Assembly: GCA_022071945.1 (NCBI GenBank)
Contig: JAJVIN010000028.1
Location: 1-64,000, forward strand
From: Thermoanaerobaculia bacterium
GTDB taxonomy: Bacteria > Acidobacteriota > Thermoanaerobaculia > UBA5066
Length of the DNA: 64,000 nt
Direction: 5' to 3'
Shown: piece after piece, positions 41,775 through 50,977 of the stretch
Numbering within the stretch: the stretch's first letter is position 1
How the letters are laid out: each line of letters begins with the position of its first letter
The notes under the pieces: generated by a model
Database searches by the model: none
The model's input: the letters and a program-made list of their open reading frames with translations, nothing else
What the model was told of the DNA's origin: nothing
Made by a program: the position numbers and the translations under genes

Positions 41775-43343
41775 ATGACCTCCGAGGACCATCTCTCCGA
41801 TCTCTTTTTCGCGGACCTCCCCCTTCCGCACGGCGTGCGGGCGGGAATCGCCGCCTGTGGCTTCACCCGTGCCACCCCGGTGCAGGCAGCCACCCTCCCT
41901 CTCCTTCTCGCGGGGCAAGACGTGGCCGCCCAGGCCCAGACTGGAACCGGCAAGACGGCCGCGTACCTCGTCGCCGTGTTCACGCGCCTCTCGTCGCCTC
42001 CCCCACGGCCCCGTCCTCCCCTGGCTCCGCGGGCTCTGCTCGTGGCGCCGACCCGCGAGCTCGCCGTCCAGATCCAGGCGGACGCCGTGGCTCTGGGGCA
42101 GTTCCTTCCGTTGAAGATCGTCACCGTCTACGGCGGAATCGACTACGCCAAGCAGCGGGACCAGCTCCGGGCCGGCTGTGATCTCCTCATCGGGACCCCC
42201 GGAAGACTCCTCGACTACGAGGAACAGAAGGCCACGACCTTCGGCTATGTCGAGTCCCTGGTGATCGACGAGGCAGACCGGCTCTTCGATCTCGGGTTCA
42301 TCAAGGATCTCAGACGGATCCTGAGGCGTTGCCCGCCCCCGCACGAACGCCAGTCCGTTCTTCTTTCCGCGACTCTGAGCTATCGAGTCATGGAGCTCGC
42401 CTACGAGTACATGAACGATGCCAAGAAGATCGAGATCAACCCCGAACGCGTGACGGCGGACCGCGTGATCCAGTCGCTGTACCACGTCGCCACGTGGGAG
42501 AAGGTCTCGCTTCTTTCGGGACTCCTGAAGCGCGAGGGTTTCGATCGAGCCGGCGAGGGGAGCGTCTCTTCGGAGCCGCCCTCGCGCGCCATGCTGTTCG
42601 TGAACACGAAGCGATTCGCGGACCACCTCGTCACGACGCTGAAACGCCTGGGCTTCCGGGCGGGCGCCCTCAGCGGGGACCTGCCCCAGATGAAGCGCCT
42701 GAAGATCCTCTCCGAGTTCAAGGCGGGCAAGCTCCCGATCCTCGTTGCCACCGACGTGGCGTCTCGAGGACTGCACATCGACGGCGTCACTCACGTCTTC
42801 AACGTGGATCTCCCGCAGGACGCCGAGGACTACGTTCACCGGATCGGCCGGACCGCCCGCGCCGGCAAGAGCGGGAAGGCGATTTCCCTCGCCTGCGAGA
42901 ACTACGTTCTCTCCCTGGACGCCATCCAGAAGCTGATCGGCTTCCCGATACCGGTGGAACATCCGGGCGAGTCTCTCTTCCTGTCTCTGGACGCCGCGAA
43001 GAAGGGAGTTCCCGTCACGTCGGGCGGGTCGCGCCACATCGCGCCCGACGACGACGGCGAGGACGAGGAACCGGCCGAGATCGAAGAAACCCCCGTCGCG
43101 GCAGCTGCCGTCGAGGCCGCCCTGGAAGCACCGATCGAGGTCGAGGACGAGCCGTCCCCGGGCGCACCAACGGGAGCTCCCGATTTCTGGGTGCGAGAGG
43201 CCTTCGGCCTGGAAGAAGCGCTGCCCGCGGGTTCCGTCTCCGTCTCCCCTTCCTCCCCGGGTCCGGCCCGCAAGAGACGCCCCCGGCGGCGCCGGCGTCC
43301 CGGTCCAAAGGAGGCCCCCTCGGCCGCGCCAGAGGCCTCCTGA
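41775..43343 (+). CDS. DEAD-box ATP-dependent RNA helicase
   Basis: 522-residue RNA helicase acting in ribosome assembly or RNA decay. All motifs are present: Q motif GFTRATPVQ near 29-37, motif I AQTGTGKT near 54-61, PTRELAVQIQ, TPGRLLDYEE, DEAD in VIDEADRLFDLG, SAT in LLSATLS, and ATDVASRGLHIDGVTHVFNVDLP with HRIGRTARAG. The last 120 residues are acidic and Ala/Pro-rich, ending in an Arg-rich tail (KRRPRRRRRPG), as in RhlB/RhlE-like proteins with RNA-binding tails. There is no ribosome site; TACAAT lies 9 bases before the ATG. Confidence 0.94.
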   Translation: MTSEDHLSDLFFADLPLPHGVRAGIAACGFTRATPVQAATLPLLLAGQDVAAQAQTGTGKTAAYLVAVFTRLSSPPPRPRPPLAPRALLVAPTRELAVQIQADAVALGQFLPLKIVTVYGGIDYAKQRDQLRAGCDLLIGTPGRLLDYEEQKATTFGYVESLVIDEADRLFDLGFIKDLRRILRRCPPPHERQSVLLSATLSYRVMELAYEYMNDAKKIEINPERVTADRVIQSLYHVATWEKVSLLSGLLKREGFDRAGEGSVSSEPPSRAMLFVNTKRFADHLVTTLKRLGFRAGALSGDLPQMKRLKILSEFKAGKLPILVATDVASRGLHIDGVTHVFNVDLPQDAEDYVHRIGRTARAGKSGKAISLACENYVLSLDAIQKLIGFPIPVEHPGESLFLSLDAAKKGVPVTSGGSRHIAPDDDGEDEEPAEIEETPVAAAAVEAALEAPIEVEDEPSPGAPTGAPDFWVREAFGLEEALPAGSVSVSPSSPGPARKRRPRRRRRPGPKEAPSAAPEAS

Positions 43344-43361
43344 GAGCGATTCCCTTGGCGG

Positions 43362-43367
43362 TATGAT
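43362..43367 (+). promoter_or_regulatory. Possible -10 box (TATGAT) for the alpha/beta hydrolase gene
   Basis: TATGAT matches five of six consensus bases and sits 41 bases before the ATG, leaving a leader that carries GGAGGG. No good -35 was found. Confidence 0.4.
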
Positions 43368-43408
43368 GCCCGCCTAGCGCCCCGGACCAGCCTCAACGGA
43401 GGGAAGAA

Positions 43409-44227
43409 ATGCCTTACGCAGCCGTGAATGGCCAGCGCCTTTACTACGAGGTCGGAGGTGACGGCGACGTCATCGTCCTCCTCCACGGATTCCTGGCGAG
43501 CCTCGACATGATGGAGGCGCCCGCGACGGGGCTGGGCTCCGGGTTCCGCGCCCTGCGCGTCGAGCGGCGAGGACACGGGCGCTCGAGCCCGGCGCAGGCC
43601 TCCGTATCCCTCGCGGATGAGGCAAAGGACATCCTGGCGCTTCTCGACTGGTTCAGCTGCGACGCCGCTCATTTCGTGGCCCACGACAATGGCGCCGAGG
43701 TCGCTCTCGAGTTCGCCTTGACCTTCCCGACAAGGACTCGGTCCGTCGCTCTTCTCTCGCCCGAACTCGACGGGAACCCGATGTCCCCGGAGGCCATCGC
43801 AGCCTGGCGGGACCTCGTGCTGCTCTACCGCATGGACCCTCAACGGGCCCTCAACGAGAAGTACTTCCCGCAGCACATCTTCGACGCGGCCCGGGAGCGG
43901 GACGAAGAAGAGGGCACCTTCGAGAGGATCTCGAACATCTACCTCAAGGCCGGCCCGAGCTCCTACTACTCCTTCGATCCCGCGCCGCGAGCAAACCCCC
44001 GGCACATCCAGAGACTGGGGGAGCTGAAGGCCCCCTTTGCCGTCCTGATCGGCGAGCGTGACGAGCCGGACCGGATCCGGGCCGCCGCCTACCTCGCCCG
44101 CGGCGTCCCCGGAGCCCAGTTCTTCAGCTTCCCGGGACTCTCCCGGTTCCTCCACATCGAGGATTCACGAGCCGTCATGCGGCGGCTGAACGACTTCTTC
44201 ATGCCCGAGCCGGAGTTCGAGCGGTAG
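43409..44227 (+). CDS. Alpha/beta hydrolase with Asp nucleophile (epoxide hydrolase/dehalogenase type)
   Basis: 272-residue soluble hydrolase. It has the oxyanion segment VLLHGFLASLDMM near 24-36 and VERRGHGRSSPA near 51-62. The nucleophile elbow is FVAHDNGAEVALEFAL, with Asp where esterases have Ser, as in epoxide hydrolases and haloalkane dehalogenases (HDxGG). The acid lies in LIGERDEPD and the His in RFLHIEDS near the C-terminus, so the triad appears complete. The substrate is unknown; a C-O or C-halogen bond is expected from the Asp nucleophile. CGGAGGGAAGAA upstream of the ATG is a strong ribosome site. Confidence 0.88.
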   Translation: MPYAAVNGQRLYYEVGGDGDVIVLLHGFLASLDMMEAPATGLGSGFRALRVERRGHGRSSPAQASVSLADEAKDILALLDWFSCDAAHFVAHDNGAEVALEFALTFPTRTRSVALLSPELDGNPMSPEAIAAWRDLVLLYRMDPQRALNEKYFPQHIFDAARERDEEEGTFERISNIYLKAGPSSYYSFDPAPRANPRHIQRLGELKAPFAVLIGERDEPDRIRAAAYLARGVPGAQFFSFPGLSRFLHIEDSRAVMRRLNDFFMPEPEFER

Positions 44228-44324
44228 ACCCCCGACGAATCCGAACAGCGTCAGAAGGAACCGGGCCGAGGGAGGCACGCTGACGGCACGAGATGTCTGC
44301 GCGCGTTCGGCCCGGCCGGTTCAC

Positions 44325-45470
44325 GTGGCCTACGTGAACCTGGCCTTCCTCCCTCTGAAGAGCGCCCGGGAGCTTCTGGAACGCCAGGCGACGATGCGCC
44401 TCTTCTGCGAGGCCGTCACGAACGAACCGGGAATCACCATCAGCCTTCTGAGCCGGTTCGGCAGCGATGAGGACCTCGAGTTCGCAAACGTGCGGGCCAC
44501 GTTTCGCTCCGACTGGTCCGGTTCGCCCTGGCCCCGTTTCTGGCACCAACCGGCGGGGCTCCTTCGAGTTCTCCGCGATCTCGAACCGGACATCATTCAC
44601 GTCAACGGGTTCGTCTTTCCCGTCCAGACCGCAGACATCAAGAGAGCGGCCAAACCCGGGGCGGCACTCCTCCTGCAACACCACGGGGAGACCGTGCCCG
44701 AAGGCGCCCAGAAGCTCCGGCAGGCCGTCGGCACACGGCTCTCGGACGGCGTCCTCTTCACGGCGACCGAGATGGCTCGCCCGTGGATCGAGGCGGAGAT
44801 GTTCAGACAGGACGTCCGTGTCTATCAGGTCCTGGAGGCCTCGACTCTCTTTTCCCCCAAACCGAGGGAGTCCGCGCGCGCCGCGACGCGCCTCGGAGGC
44901 GACCCGGCCGTGCTGTGGGTCGGACGGCTTCACCCTCGCAAGGACCCCGAAACGGCCCTTCGCGGATTCGAGGCCGCCGCCAGTTCCCTGCCCGGGGCCC
45001 GGCTCCACATGGTCTTTCAAGAGGACGTCCTTCTTTCCCAGCTCGAAGCCCTCATCACACGATCGCCCGTCCTCCGCGGCCGGGTCGAGATGATCGGGCG
45101 CGTGGAGCACGAGAAGCTGCCGGACTACTACAGCGCCGCCGACCTCTTCGTCACGTCGAGTCCGTCGGAAGGCTCGAACTACGCCCTGATCGAGGCCCTC
45201 GCCTGCGGGCTTTTCCCCGTGGGAAGCGACATCCCGGCGCACCGGGCGATCACCTCGAATGGGGACCTTGCCTGCCTCTTCACTCCTGGGGACCCCGTTT
45301 CGTGCGGCGAGGCGATTTCGCGGGCCCTTGGACGCCTGCGGGGAGAGGCGACTCTCAGAAGCCGGGTGCGAGTCCACTTCGAGGAGAACTTGTCGTGGAG
45401 CTCGATTGGCCGCTCTGCCGCGGCCGCCTATCGCTCGGCCTCAGCGCGCGAGCTGGCGGCGGCGCGATGA
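44325..45470 (+). CDS. Glycosyltransferase family 4 protein
   Basis: 381-residue GT-B glycosyltransferase. N-terminal Rossmann half with IIHVNGFVFPVQTADIK near 96-112; C-terminal nucleotide-sugar half with AVLWVGRLHPRKDPETALRGFEAA near 200-224, VEMIGRVEHEKLPDYYSAADLFVTSSPSEGSNYALIEALACGLFPV (in pieces, about 255-300) carrying the E-x7-E loop. It acts on lipid-linked or surface glycans in the cytoplasm; the sugar is unknown. The start is uncertain: GTG 44325 lacks a ribosome site, while the frame continues upstream as coding-like sequence (RPVHVAY completes the first strand) to CTG 44280, which has GGGAGG upstream. Its stop overlaps the next gene as ATGA. Confidence 0.9.
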   Translation: MAYVNLAFLPLKSARELLERQATMRLFCEAVTNEPGITISLLSRFGSDEDLEFANVRATFRSDWSGSPWPRFWHQPAGLLRVLRDLEPDIIHVNGFVFPVQTADIKRAAKPGAALLLQHHGETVPEGAQKLRQAVGTRLSDGVLFTATEMARPWIEAEMFRQDVRVYQVLEASTLFSPKPRESARAATRLGGDPAVLWVGRLHPRKDPETALRGFEAAASSLPGARLHMVFQEDVLLSQLEALITRSPVLRGRVEMIGRVEHEKLPDYYSAADLFVTSSPSEGSNYALIEALACGLFPVGSDIPAHRAITSNGDLACLFTPGDPVSCGEAISRALGRLRGEATLRSRVRVHFEENLSWSSIGRSAAAAYRSASARELAAAR

Positions 45471-46585
45471 GGGTTCTCCTCGTCCTTCCGGGGGGGCTGT
45501 CGAGCATGGAAGAGGGGGCCTTCATCCCTGCTCTCGCCGCCCTCACCTCGCGGATAGCGGCTCACCATGAAACGACCGCCTTCGTCCTGGCACAAGACCC
45601 GGAACCTCGGGAGTACAGCTTCAGGGGCGCCCGAGTGGTGTCTCTCGGAGCCCCGCTCGATCTGGCTTCCAGCGGCCGGACTTTCCTCACGAAGCTCGCG
45701 CAGTTCCGCCGGGCGCTCGCCCGGCATGGCCCCTTCGATGTGGTCCACGCGTTCTGGGCCAACACATCCGGACTCCTCGCGGCCCTGTCGATCCCCGAAA
45801 AGACGCCCTTCGTCGTCAGCCTCGCCGGAGGCGAGTTCGCCGCTTGCCCCGAGATCTCGTACGGGCAGGAGACCACGCTTGCGGGGAGGATCCGGGTGCG
45901 CTGGGCGCTCAGGCGGGCGGACGCGATCACGGCGGCCTCTGGGTTCATCGAGCACATGGCCGGCCGGCGGGGCTGGTCCGTCAGGCGAATCCCCCTCGGG
46001 GTGGATGCCGGACTGAGCACTCCCCTGCCCGCCATCCGGAGCAGACCTCCCTATTCGATCCTCAGCCTGGCTTCCCTGAACCTCGTGAAGGGCCCATTCG
46101 TGCTGCTCGACGCTTTCGGGATCCTCCTGAAAACGGGCCTCGACGTCACCCTGACTCTCGCCGGAGAAGACGCCCTCGATGGCCGCGTGGAGAGACATGC
46201 GAGAGCCGGCGGACTCACCTCTCGAACGCTCTTCCTCGGCCGGGTTCCACCGGGGCAGGCCAGCGCCCTGCTGAAGCGTGCAGACGTCCTGGCCGTCTCG
46301 TCCTTTCACGAAGCGGGTCCAGTGGCGGCAGTGGAAGCGGCCGCCGCGGGAGTTCCGATCGCCGGGACGGCGGTCGGGCACCTCGCCGACTGGGCGGGCG
46401 GACTCTGCGAAGCGGTTCCTCCGGGCGACCCCGCGAGGCTCGCGCAGGCGATCGGCCGGCTGCTCGCCTCGCCTTCCCGTCGCCTCGAGCTCAGAAAGCG
46501 GGGACGAGCCTGGGCGGCGGTGTACGACGCGGACAGGACCGCGACGGAGTTCCTTGCGGTCTACGAGTCCCTGCTGAAGGCCTGA
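45467..46585 (+). CDS. Glycosyltransferase family 4 protein
   Basis: 372-residue GT-B enzyme, translationally coupled to the preceding glycosyltransferase. It starts MRVLLVLPGGLSSMEEGAFIPAL, then FDVVHAFWANTSGLLAAL near 90-107, ADAITAASGFIEHMA near 150-164, a VRRIPLGVDAG hinge, and the sugar-nucleotide half with LFLGRVPPGQASALLKRADVLAVSSFHEAGPVAAVEAAAAGVP (in pieces, about 254-300). The frame is open far upstream, but the ATG at the ATGA overlap matches the family start. The pair probably adds successive sugars to one acceptor. It ends at a strong shared terminator. Confidence 0.92.
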   Translation: MRVLLVLPGGLSSMEEGAFIPALAALTSRIAAHHETTAFVLAQDPEPREYSFRGARVVSLGAPLDLASSGRTFLTKLAQFRRALARHGPFDVVHAFWANTSGLLAALSIPEKTPFVVSLAGGEFAACPEISYGQETTLAGRIRVRWALRRADAITAASGFIEHMAGRRGWSVRRIPLGVDAGLSTPLPAIRSRPPYSILSLASLNLVKGPFVLLDAFGILLKTGLDVTLTLAGEDALDGRVERHARAGGLTSRTLFLGRVPPGQASALLKRADVLAVSSFHEAGPVAAVEAAAAGVPIAGTAVGHLADWAGGLCEAVPPGDPARLAQAIGRLLASPSRRLELRKRGRAWAAVYDADRTATEFLAVYESLLKA

Positions 46586-46594
46586 GCGCAACAC

Positions 46595-46630
46595 GGGGGA
46601 ATCCCTCGGCAGAAAGCCGGGGATTCCCCC
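46595..46630. terminator. Bidirectional terminator hairpin
   Basis: A 16/15-base inverted repeat (46595-46610 and 46616-46630, one bulge, AGAAA loop) sits in the 57 bases between the convergent stops of the second glycosyltransferase and surface protein 2, so it can serve both. Confidence 0.75.
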
Positions 46631-46642
46631 TCATCATGCGAC

Positions 46643-49600
46643 CTACGGGGTCGGAACCAGTCCGATGGCCCGGGCCAGGAATTCCCCGATCTCGCCGCGC
46701 GTCAAGGGGTTCCCGACGCACATCGTCAGACCGTTGCCCACCGTGCCCGCGCACCCGGCCGTCATCCGGTCGGCAAAGGCCACGTTGACCTCTCGCCTCG
46801 GCCAGCCGGCTGTCTGCATCCCGGGATCCGTCCAGCCCGAGCAGGCGGGCCAGGGTTCGGAGCAGCCGGGATCGATCTCTCCCACCGTCGAGAGAAGGGT
46901 CGGGAGCAGCGTTCCCTGCCTCAGTCTTTCGAGGAACGTGGCCATCTCACCGCGCGTGAGAGTGTTTGCGGGCAGATAGCAGAACCCCTGGTCGCAGGTG
47001 GCTCCGATCGTGATGCCCCAAGTCTTGATCCAGTGGATGGCCAGCCACTGCGGGTGGGCGCAGGGCACATCCGGGAAGTCCGTCGAACCCGCCCCGGCGG
47101 GAATGCAGGTCGCGGGGGCCAGGGCCGTGGATCGCGTCCGCCACCACTGGTAGGCGCGGGCCAGGTACTCCGCCATCAGGGCGCGTGTCACCTGTGTGGC
47201 CGGGGCAAAGTCGGGGATCCCGTCGCCGGGTGAGAAGTCGGCCTCCATGATGCCGGCATCCGCCATCCTCGACGAGGAGAGGAAGTAGAAGTCGGTGTCG
47301 GAGACGTCCCGGAAGGCCCGGACCGAGAGAGCGCCGGGAAGCCTCGCCACCTCGCTGCCCCAGAGCGTGAGGCCCACGTCGTAGCGGCCCGCGGGAGCAG
47401 AGAGATCGGGTCCCAGGGTTCCCGTGACCGTGGAGGGCGTCAAGGTCGAGACCGTGAACGGGCCCGCGGAGCGCCCGTCGAGACTGGGCGCCAGGGACAT
47501 TCCGTCGCCGATGCCGGCTCCCGCCGCCGAGAGGACCGTCGAGCCGTACCGGAAGTGTTGCGATGGGGAAACGCTCGCGAGCGAGAAGCCGGAGCTCGCG
47601 ACCTGGAACCAGGACTCGAGCGACACCGAGGCCGCGGCGCTCCCGCAGCCGGGGACCGCCGTCACGTTCCAGTAGTACGTCGTGCCGGGATTCAGGGCGA
47701 CGGCGACGCTCGTAGAGGGCGCCATGACGGACCTGAAGACCGGGGTTTGAGCCGTGACCGGGCTCGTGCTCAGACGGATGTCGTAATGCGAGGCTCCCGG
47801 GACGGCGGACCACTCGAGGTCCGTCTCCTTGGGCACATCGAGGGTCGCGAGCGCGGGCGAGAGGGTGTGAGACGGTGTGATGGTCCACGGACAGGGACCC
47901 GACACGAAGAAGTAGACCGGCGAGGTCGAGCTCCCGCACGGGTTCGTGGCCCGGACTTGCCAGTAGTAGGTGGTACTCGGGAAGAGGACCGGGATCGCGG
48001 CCGTGTTCGCGGTCACGTCATCCGCCAGGATTCTCTGGGGCGGGTTGACCGTGTCGAAGAGGACGCGGTACCGGCCGTAGGGCTGCGGGGTCCATTCCAG
48101 GGAATTCTCCGCATAGCCGGCGGCTGCCTGGAGAGGCTTGACCGCCGCCGGGACCGCCGCCGACTGCGTGATGGCGACCGCCCGCGTACCCGTCGCAAAG
48201 CAGGTTCCGTTATTCGACGTGACCTCGAGCGTGACGGTTCCAGAGACCGGGGCGTTCCATGTGATGTTGGGGGTTCCCTGCCCCGAGACCAGGGTGCCTC
48301 CCCCGAGAACGCGCCAGAAGAAGGTCGTGCCTGGCGTGTTGCTGACGGAGGCGGTCTGGCCGGTGGCCCCCGCGCAAACCGATTCGGGGGCCGTGATCGT
48401 CGTGGAGGGCGAGGGGAGAATCGTGATCGCCACGTCCGCCGAGGAGGACTGGTTGCAAGCCGCGCTCGTGATCGTCCAGCGCAGGACCACGGGGCCGCTC
48501 CCCTGGTTGTGCTGGAAACGCGCTCCCGGAGTCGCGGCATCGGGCAGGAAGGTCCCGGTTCCGCCGCTGACGACTTTCCACTGACCGACCCCGCTCACCG
48601 GGGTGTTCCCTCCGAGGGGGGCCGTAGCCGTCCGGGCGCAGATGGACTGCGGCCCGCCCACGGTCGCGGGAGTCGGAGGGTACTCGACGGTGATCACGGC
48701 GCTCCCCTGCGAGACACCCGTGCAGACGGCATCGGTGACGGACGTGACGGTATAGATCGTCGTGGCGCCGGGGCTGACGGTTCGCGTGGCTGGCGACGTC
48801 GCCACCGCCGGCTGAACGAACCCGTCGGACCACGTGACCGTCCAGGGAGAAACCCCGGTCAGGGCAGCCTGGATCAGGGCGGAAGACCCGCTGCAAACCA
48901 TGCGGGATCCGCTGACGGAAGCGGTGGGGCTCAAGGTGACCGTCGCGCTCCCGGTCGCGCTGCCCGTGCAGGTGGAATCGGAAAGCGCCGTGACCGTGTA
49001 GGTCGTCGTGAAGGCCGGGGTCACCGACCGGACCGCGGGACTCGTCGCGGATGTCTGCAGAAAACCGTCGGACCAGGTGAGGTCCCAGGGTCCGGTGCCG
49101 GTCAAGCTGACGGAGAGGTTCGCCGATCCGCCGCCGCAGATGGTGGTCGATCCCGAGACCACTCCGGTCGGAACGGGATTCACGGTGACCGTCGCGCTTC
49201 CACTGGACGTTCCCGTGCACGTGGCGTTCTGGATCGTCGTGATCGTGTAGACCGTGGTGGAGCCTGGCGTCACCGTCCGGACAACGGGACTCGCTGTCAC
49301 GTTGTTCTGCTGGAGTCCATCCGACCACAGAATCGAGAAGGGACCGGTCCCGGTAAGGGCCGCCTGGATCGTGGTCGACTCGCCCGCGCAGATCTGCGCA
49401 CCGCCGGTGACGAGCGCCGTCGGGACGACGGACACTGTCAACTCGGCCGAAGGAGAGACGGTCTCACCCCACACGGGCGGAGCCTCGTAGACGATCACGG
49501 AGTAGGTCCCCCCGAAGGAAGGCCCGACGCCACTCAGTGTGAGGGTGTCGGTCTTCGAACCCGAGATCTTGGGGCCGTCATCGAGGGGAGAGCCCCCGTA

Positions 49601-50977
49601 CAGCCACTGGTAGGAGAGATTGCTCCCGCCGGCGGAGACGGTGAAGGTCGCATCCGAACCCGAGCAGACAGTCTGGCTCTGCGGGGGAGTGTTGATCACG
49701 GGGTTGACGACGGGCCCAAGCACCCGGGCCTCGATCTTTCCGGTTCCGAAGAGATTGAAGGCAGCCACGGACAGATCGCCCGACATGCGGACGAGGCTGA
49801 GATTGGCGTGTGTTTCCCCGAGCAGGTTCTTGTCGCTGATGTTGAACTGAAGGCCGTCCCGCGTCCCCGTCGGAAGGAGCTTCTGCGCCACTGCCTTCAC
49901 ACCGTCTATGAAGGCCACGAGGAAGTGGTTGCCGCTCAGGAAGGAGGCCGAGGCGGTTCCCTGAATCCCGATGGGGTTCTCGTTGATCCGGAATTCGGAT
50001 CCGTCGCGTTCGCCATCGGGCCGGAATCTCTGGGCTCGCACATCCCCTAACCCGTCGTCTCCTGCCTCGGCGGCGAGGGATGTCCAGGTGATCAGCAGCC
50101 GTCCGTCGCTGCCGGCGGCGATCTGGGGCTCGCCCTGGTACCCGGAGGTGATCTGATCGTTGACCAGAAGATCGTCGGAGAGGAACCCGCCCCCCGCATC
50201 GAAGCGGCGGATGACGACGGCGTTGCCGCTCATGTCACCGGGCTGCTGCTCAGCCTGCCAGGTCATCAGGAACGACCCGTCCGAGAAAGGAGAGACTTGA
50301 ACGCGCTGCTGTAGCCCGTTGGAGTTGATGTGAGCTCGCACTTCCTCGGACCCCGGCACGCCCGATGCACTGATGATCCGGAAGTAGATGTCGGCTTCGG
50401 TGCCTGGATTCCACCGGCGCCAGGCCACGATGAAGGATCCGTCGGCGCGTTTCGCGACCGCCGGGAAGAAATCCGATAGCCCCGTCAGCGCGTTGACGCG
50501 GATCTCGGCCCCGACCGGAGTGCCGGAGGAATCGAACCGCTGGGCGAAGATAGAGGTGCTGCCAGCGTCGGGGGCGGCCCAGACGATCACGAAGTTCCCG
50601 GCCGCATCCGCCGCGATGGTGGGCGCGTCCTGCGGGGTCGAAACGGTGCTGACGTGGGTTTGCGGCCCCAGCGGGTTCCCGTCCGTGTCGAATCGCCGGA
50701 AGTAGATCCCCTTCGGCGAGGCGAAGAAGTCGCACTGGTAGGCGACCACGAAGAAACCGCTCGCGCTGTAAGCGACGGGTCTGACACCGGCGTAGCACCC
50801 CAGGTCGTTCGGGTGAGGGACCGCGGCCGGCTGGGAAACATCGACGTTCGGCCCGTGGGGGCCGATCTCGGCGCGGGAGACGAGCGGAGCGCAGAGGCAA
50901 ACCGCCAAGACAGGAAAAAGCCAGACGATTCCCAAACGAGCCACTCTCGGGTGCTCCAGCCTCGCGTCGGCGTTCAT
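46643..50977 (-). CDS. Large secreted surface protein: beta-propeller-like repeats, Ig/SprB-like repeats, FN3-like and SLH-like C-terminus
   Basis: 1444-residue exported protein. Signal peptide 1-36 (ending APLVSRA). Residues about 45-430 carry repeats of the form F-x-V/I-A-W/Y... R-R-F-D-x-x-G-x-x-x-G (for example GNFVIVWAAPD, IYFRRFDTDGNPLG), as in seven-bladed propeller-like surface proteins. Then an Ig-like domain (QTVCSGSDATFTVSAGGSNLSYQW) and several SprB-type repeats, each with ICxGxSxxx, a G-P-W/F-x-x-x-W-S-D-G core and TTxYTVT ends (about 520-800). FN3-like parts contain YRVLFDTVNPPQR and VPGASHYDIRL. The C-terminal 180 residues form an SLH-like triplet (TRALMAEYLARA, TRGEMATFLERL, TRGEIGEFLARA). 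ATG with AAGGAGG upstream. Confidence 0.86.
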   Translation of the reverse strand: MNADARLEHPRVARLGIVWLFPVLAVCLCAPLVSRAEIGPHGPNVDVSQPAAVPHPNDLGCYAGVRPVAYSASGFFVVAYQCDFFASPKGIYFRRFDTDGNPLGPQTHVSTVSTPQDAPTIAADAAGNFVIVWAAPDAGSTSIFAQRFDSSGTPVGAEIRVNALTGLSDFFPAVAKRADGSFIVAWRRWNPGTEADIYFRIISASGVPGSEEVRAHINSNGLQQRVQVSPFSDGSFLMTWQAEQQPGDMSGNAVVIRRFDAGGGFLSDDLLVNDQITSGYQGEPQIAAGSDGRLLITWTSLAAEAGDDGLGDVRAQRFRPDGERDGSEFRINENPIGIQGTASASFLSGNHFLVAFIDGVKAVAQKLLPTGTRDGLQFNISDKNLLGETHANLSLVRMSGDLSVAAFNLFGTGKIEARVLGPVVNPVINTPPQSQTVCSGSDATFTVSAGGSNLSYQWLYGGSPLDDGPKISGSKTDTLTLSGVGPSFGGTYSVIVYEAPPVWGETVSPSAELTVSVVPTALVTGGAQICAGESTTIQAALTGTGPFSILWSDGLQQNNVTASPVVRTVTPGSTTVYTITTIQNATCTGTSSGSATVTVNPVPTGVVSGSTTICGGGSANLSVSLTGTGPWDLTWSDGFLQTSATSPAVRSVTPAFTTTYTVTALSDSTCTGSATGSATVTLSPTASVSGSRMVCSGSSALIQAALTGVSPWTVTWSDGFVQPAVATSPATRTVSPGATTIYTVTSVTDAVCTGVSQGSAVITVEYPPTPATVGGPQSICARTATAPLGGNTPVSGVGQWKVVSGGTGTFLPDAATPGARFQHNQGSGPVVLRWTITSAACNQSSSADVAITILPSPSTTITAPESVCAGATGQTASVSNTPGTTFFWRVLGGGTLVSGQGTPNITWNAPVSGTVTLEVTSNNGTCFATGTRAVAITQSAAVPAAVKPLQAAAGYAENSLEWTPQPYGRYRVLFDTVNPPQRILADDVTANTAAIPVLFPSTTYYWQVRATNPCGSSTSPVYFFVSGPCPWTITPSHTLSPALATLDVPKETDLEWSAVPGASHYDIRLSTSPVTAQTPVFRSVMAPSTSVAVALNPGTTYYWNVTAVPGCGSAAASVSLESWFQVASSGFSLASVSPSQHFRYGSTVLSAAGAGIGDGMSLAPSLDGRSAGPFTVSTLTPSTVTGTLGPDLSAPAGRYDVGLTLWGSEVARLPGALSVRAFRDVSDTDFYFLSSSRMADAGIMEADFSPGDGIPDFAPATQVTRALMAEYLARAYQWWRTRSTALAPATCIPAGAGSTDFPDVPCAHPQWLAIHWIKTWGITIGATCDQGFCYLPANTLTRGEMATFLERLRQGTLLPTLLSTVGEIDPGCSEPWPACSGWTDPGMQTAGWPRREVNVAFADRMTAGCAGTVGNGLTMCVGNPLTRGEIGEFLARAIGLVPTP

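Noticed and set aside
47555-50050. 831-residue plus-strand frame inside surface protein 2
   Set aside because: Antisense to Ser/Thr/Gly-rich repeats of the surface protein, giving an Arg/Gly/Asp-rich product without motifs.
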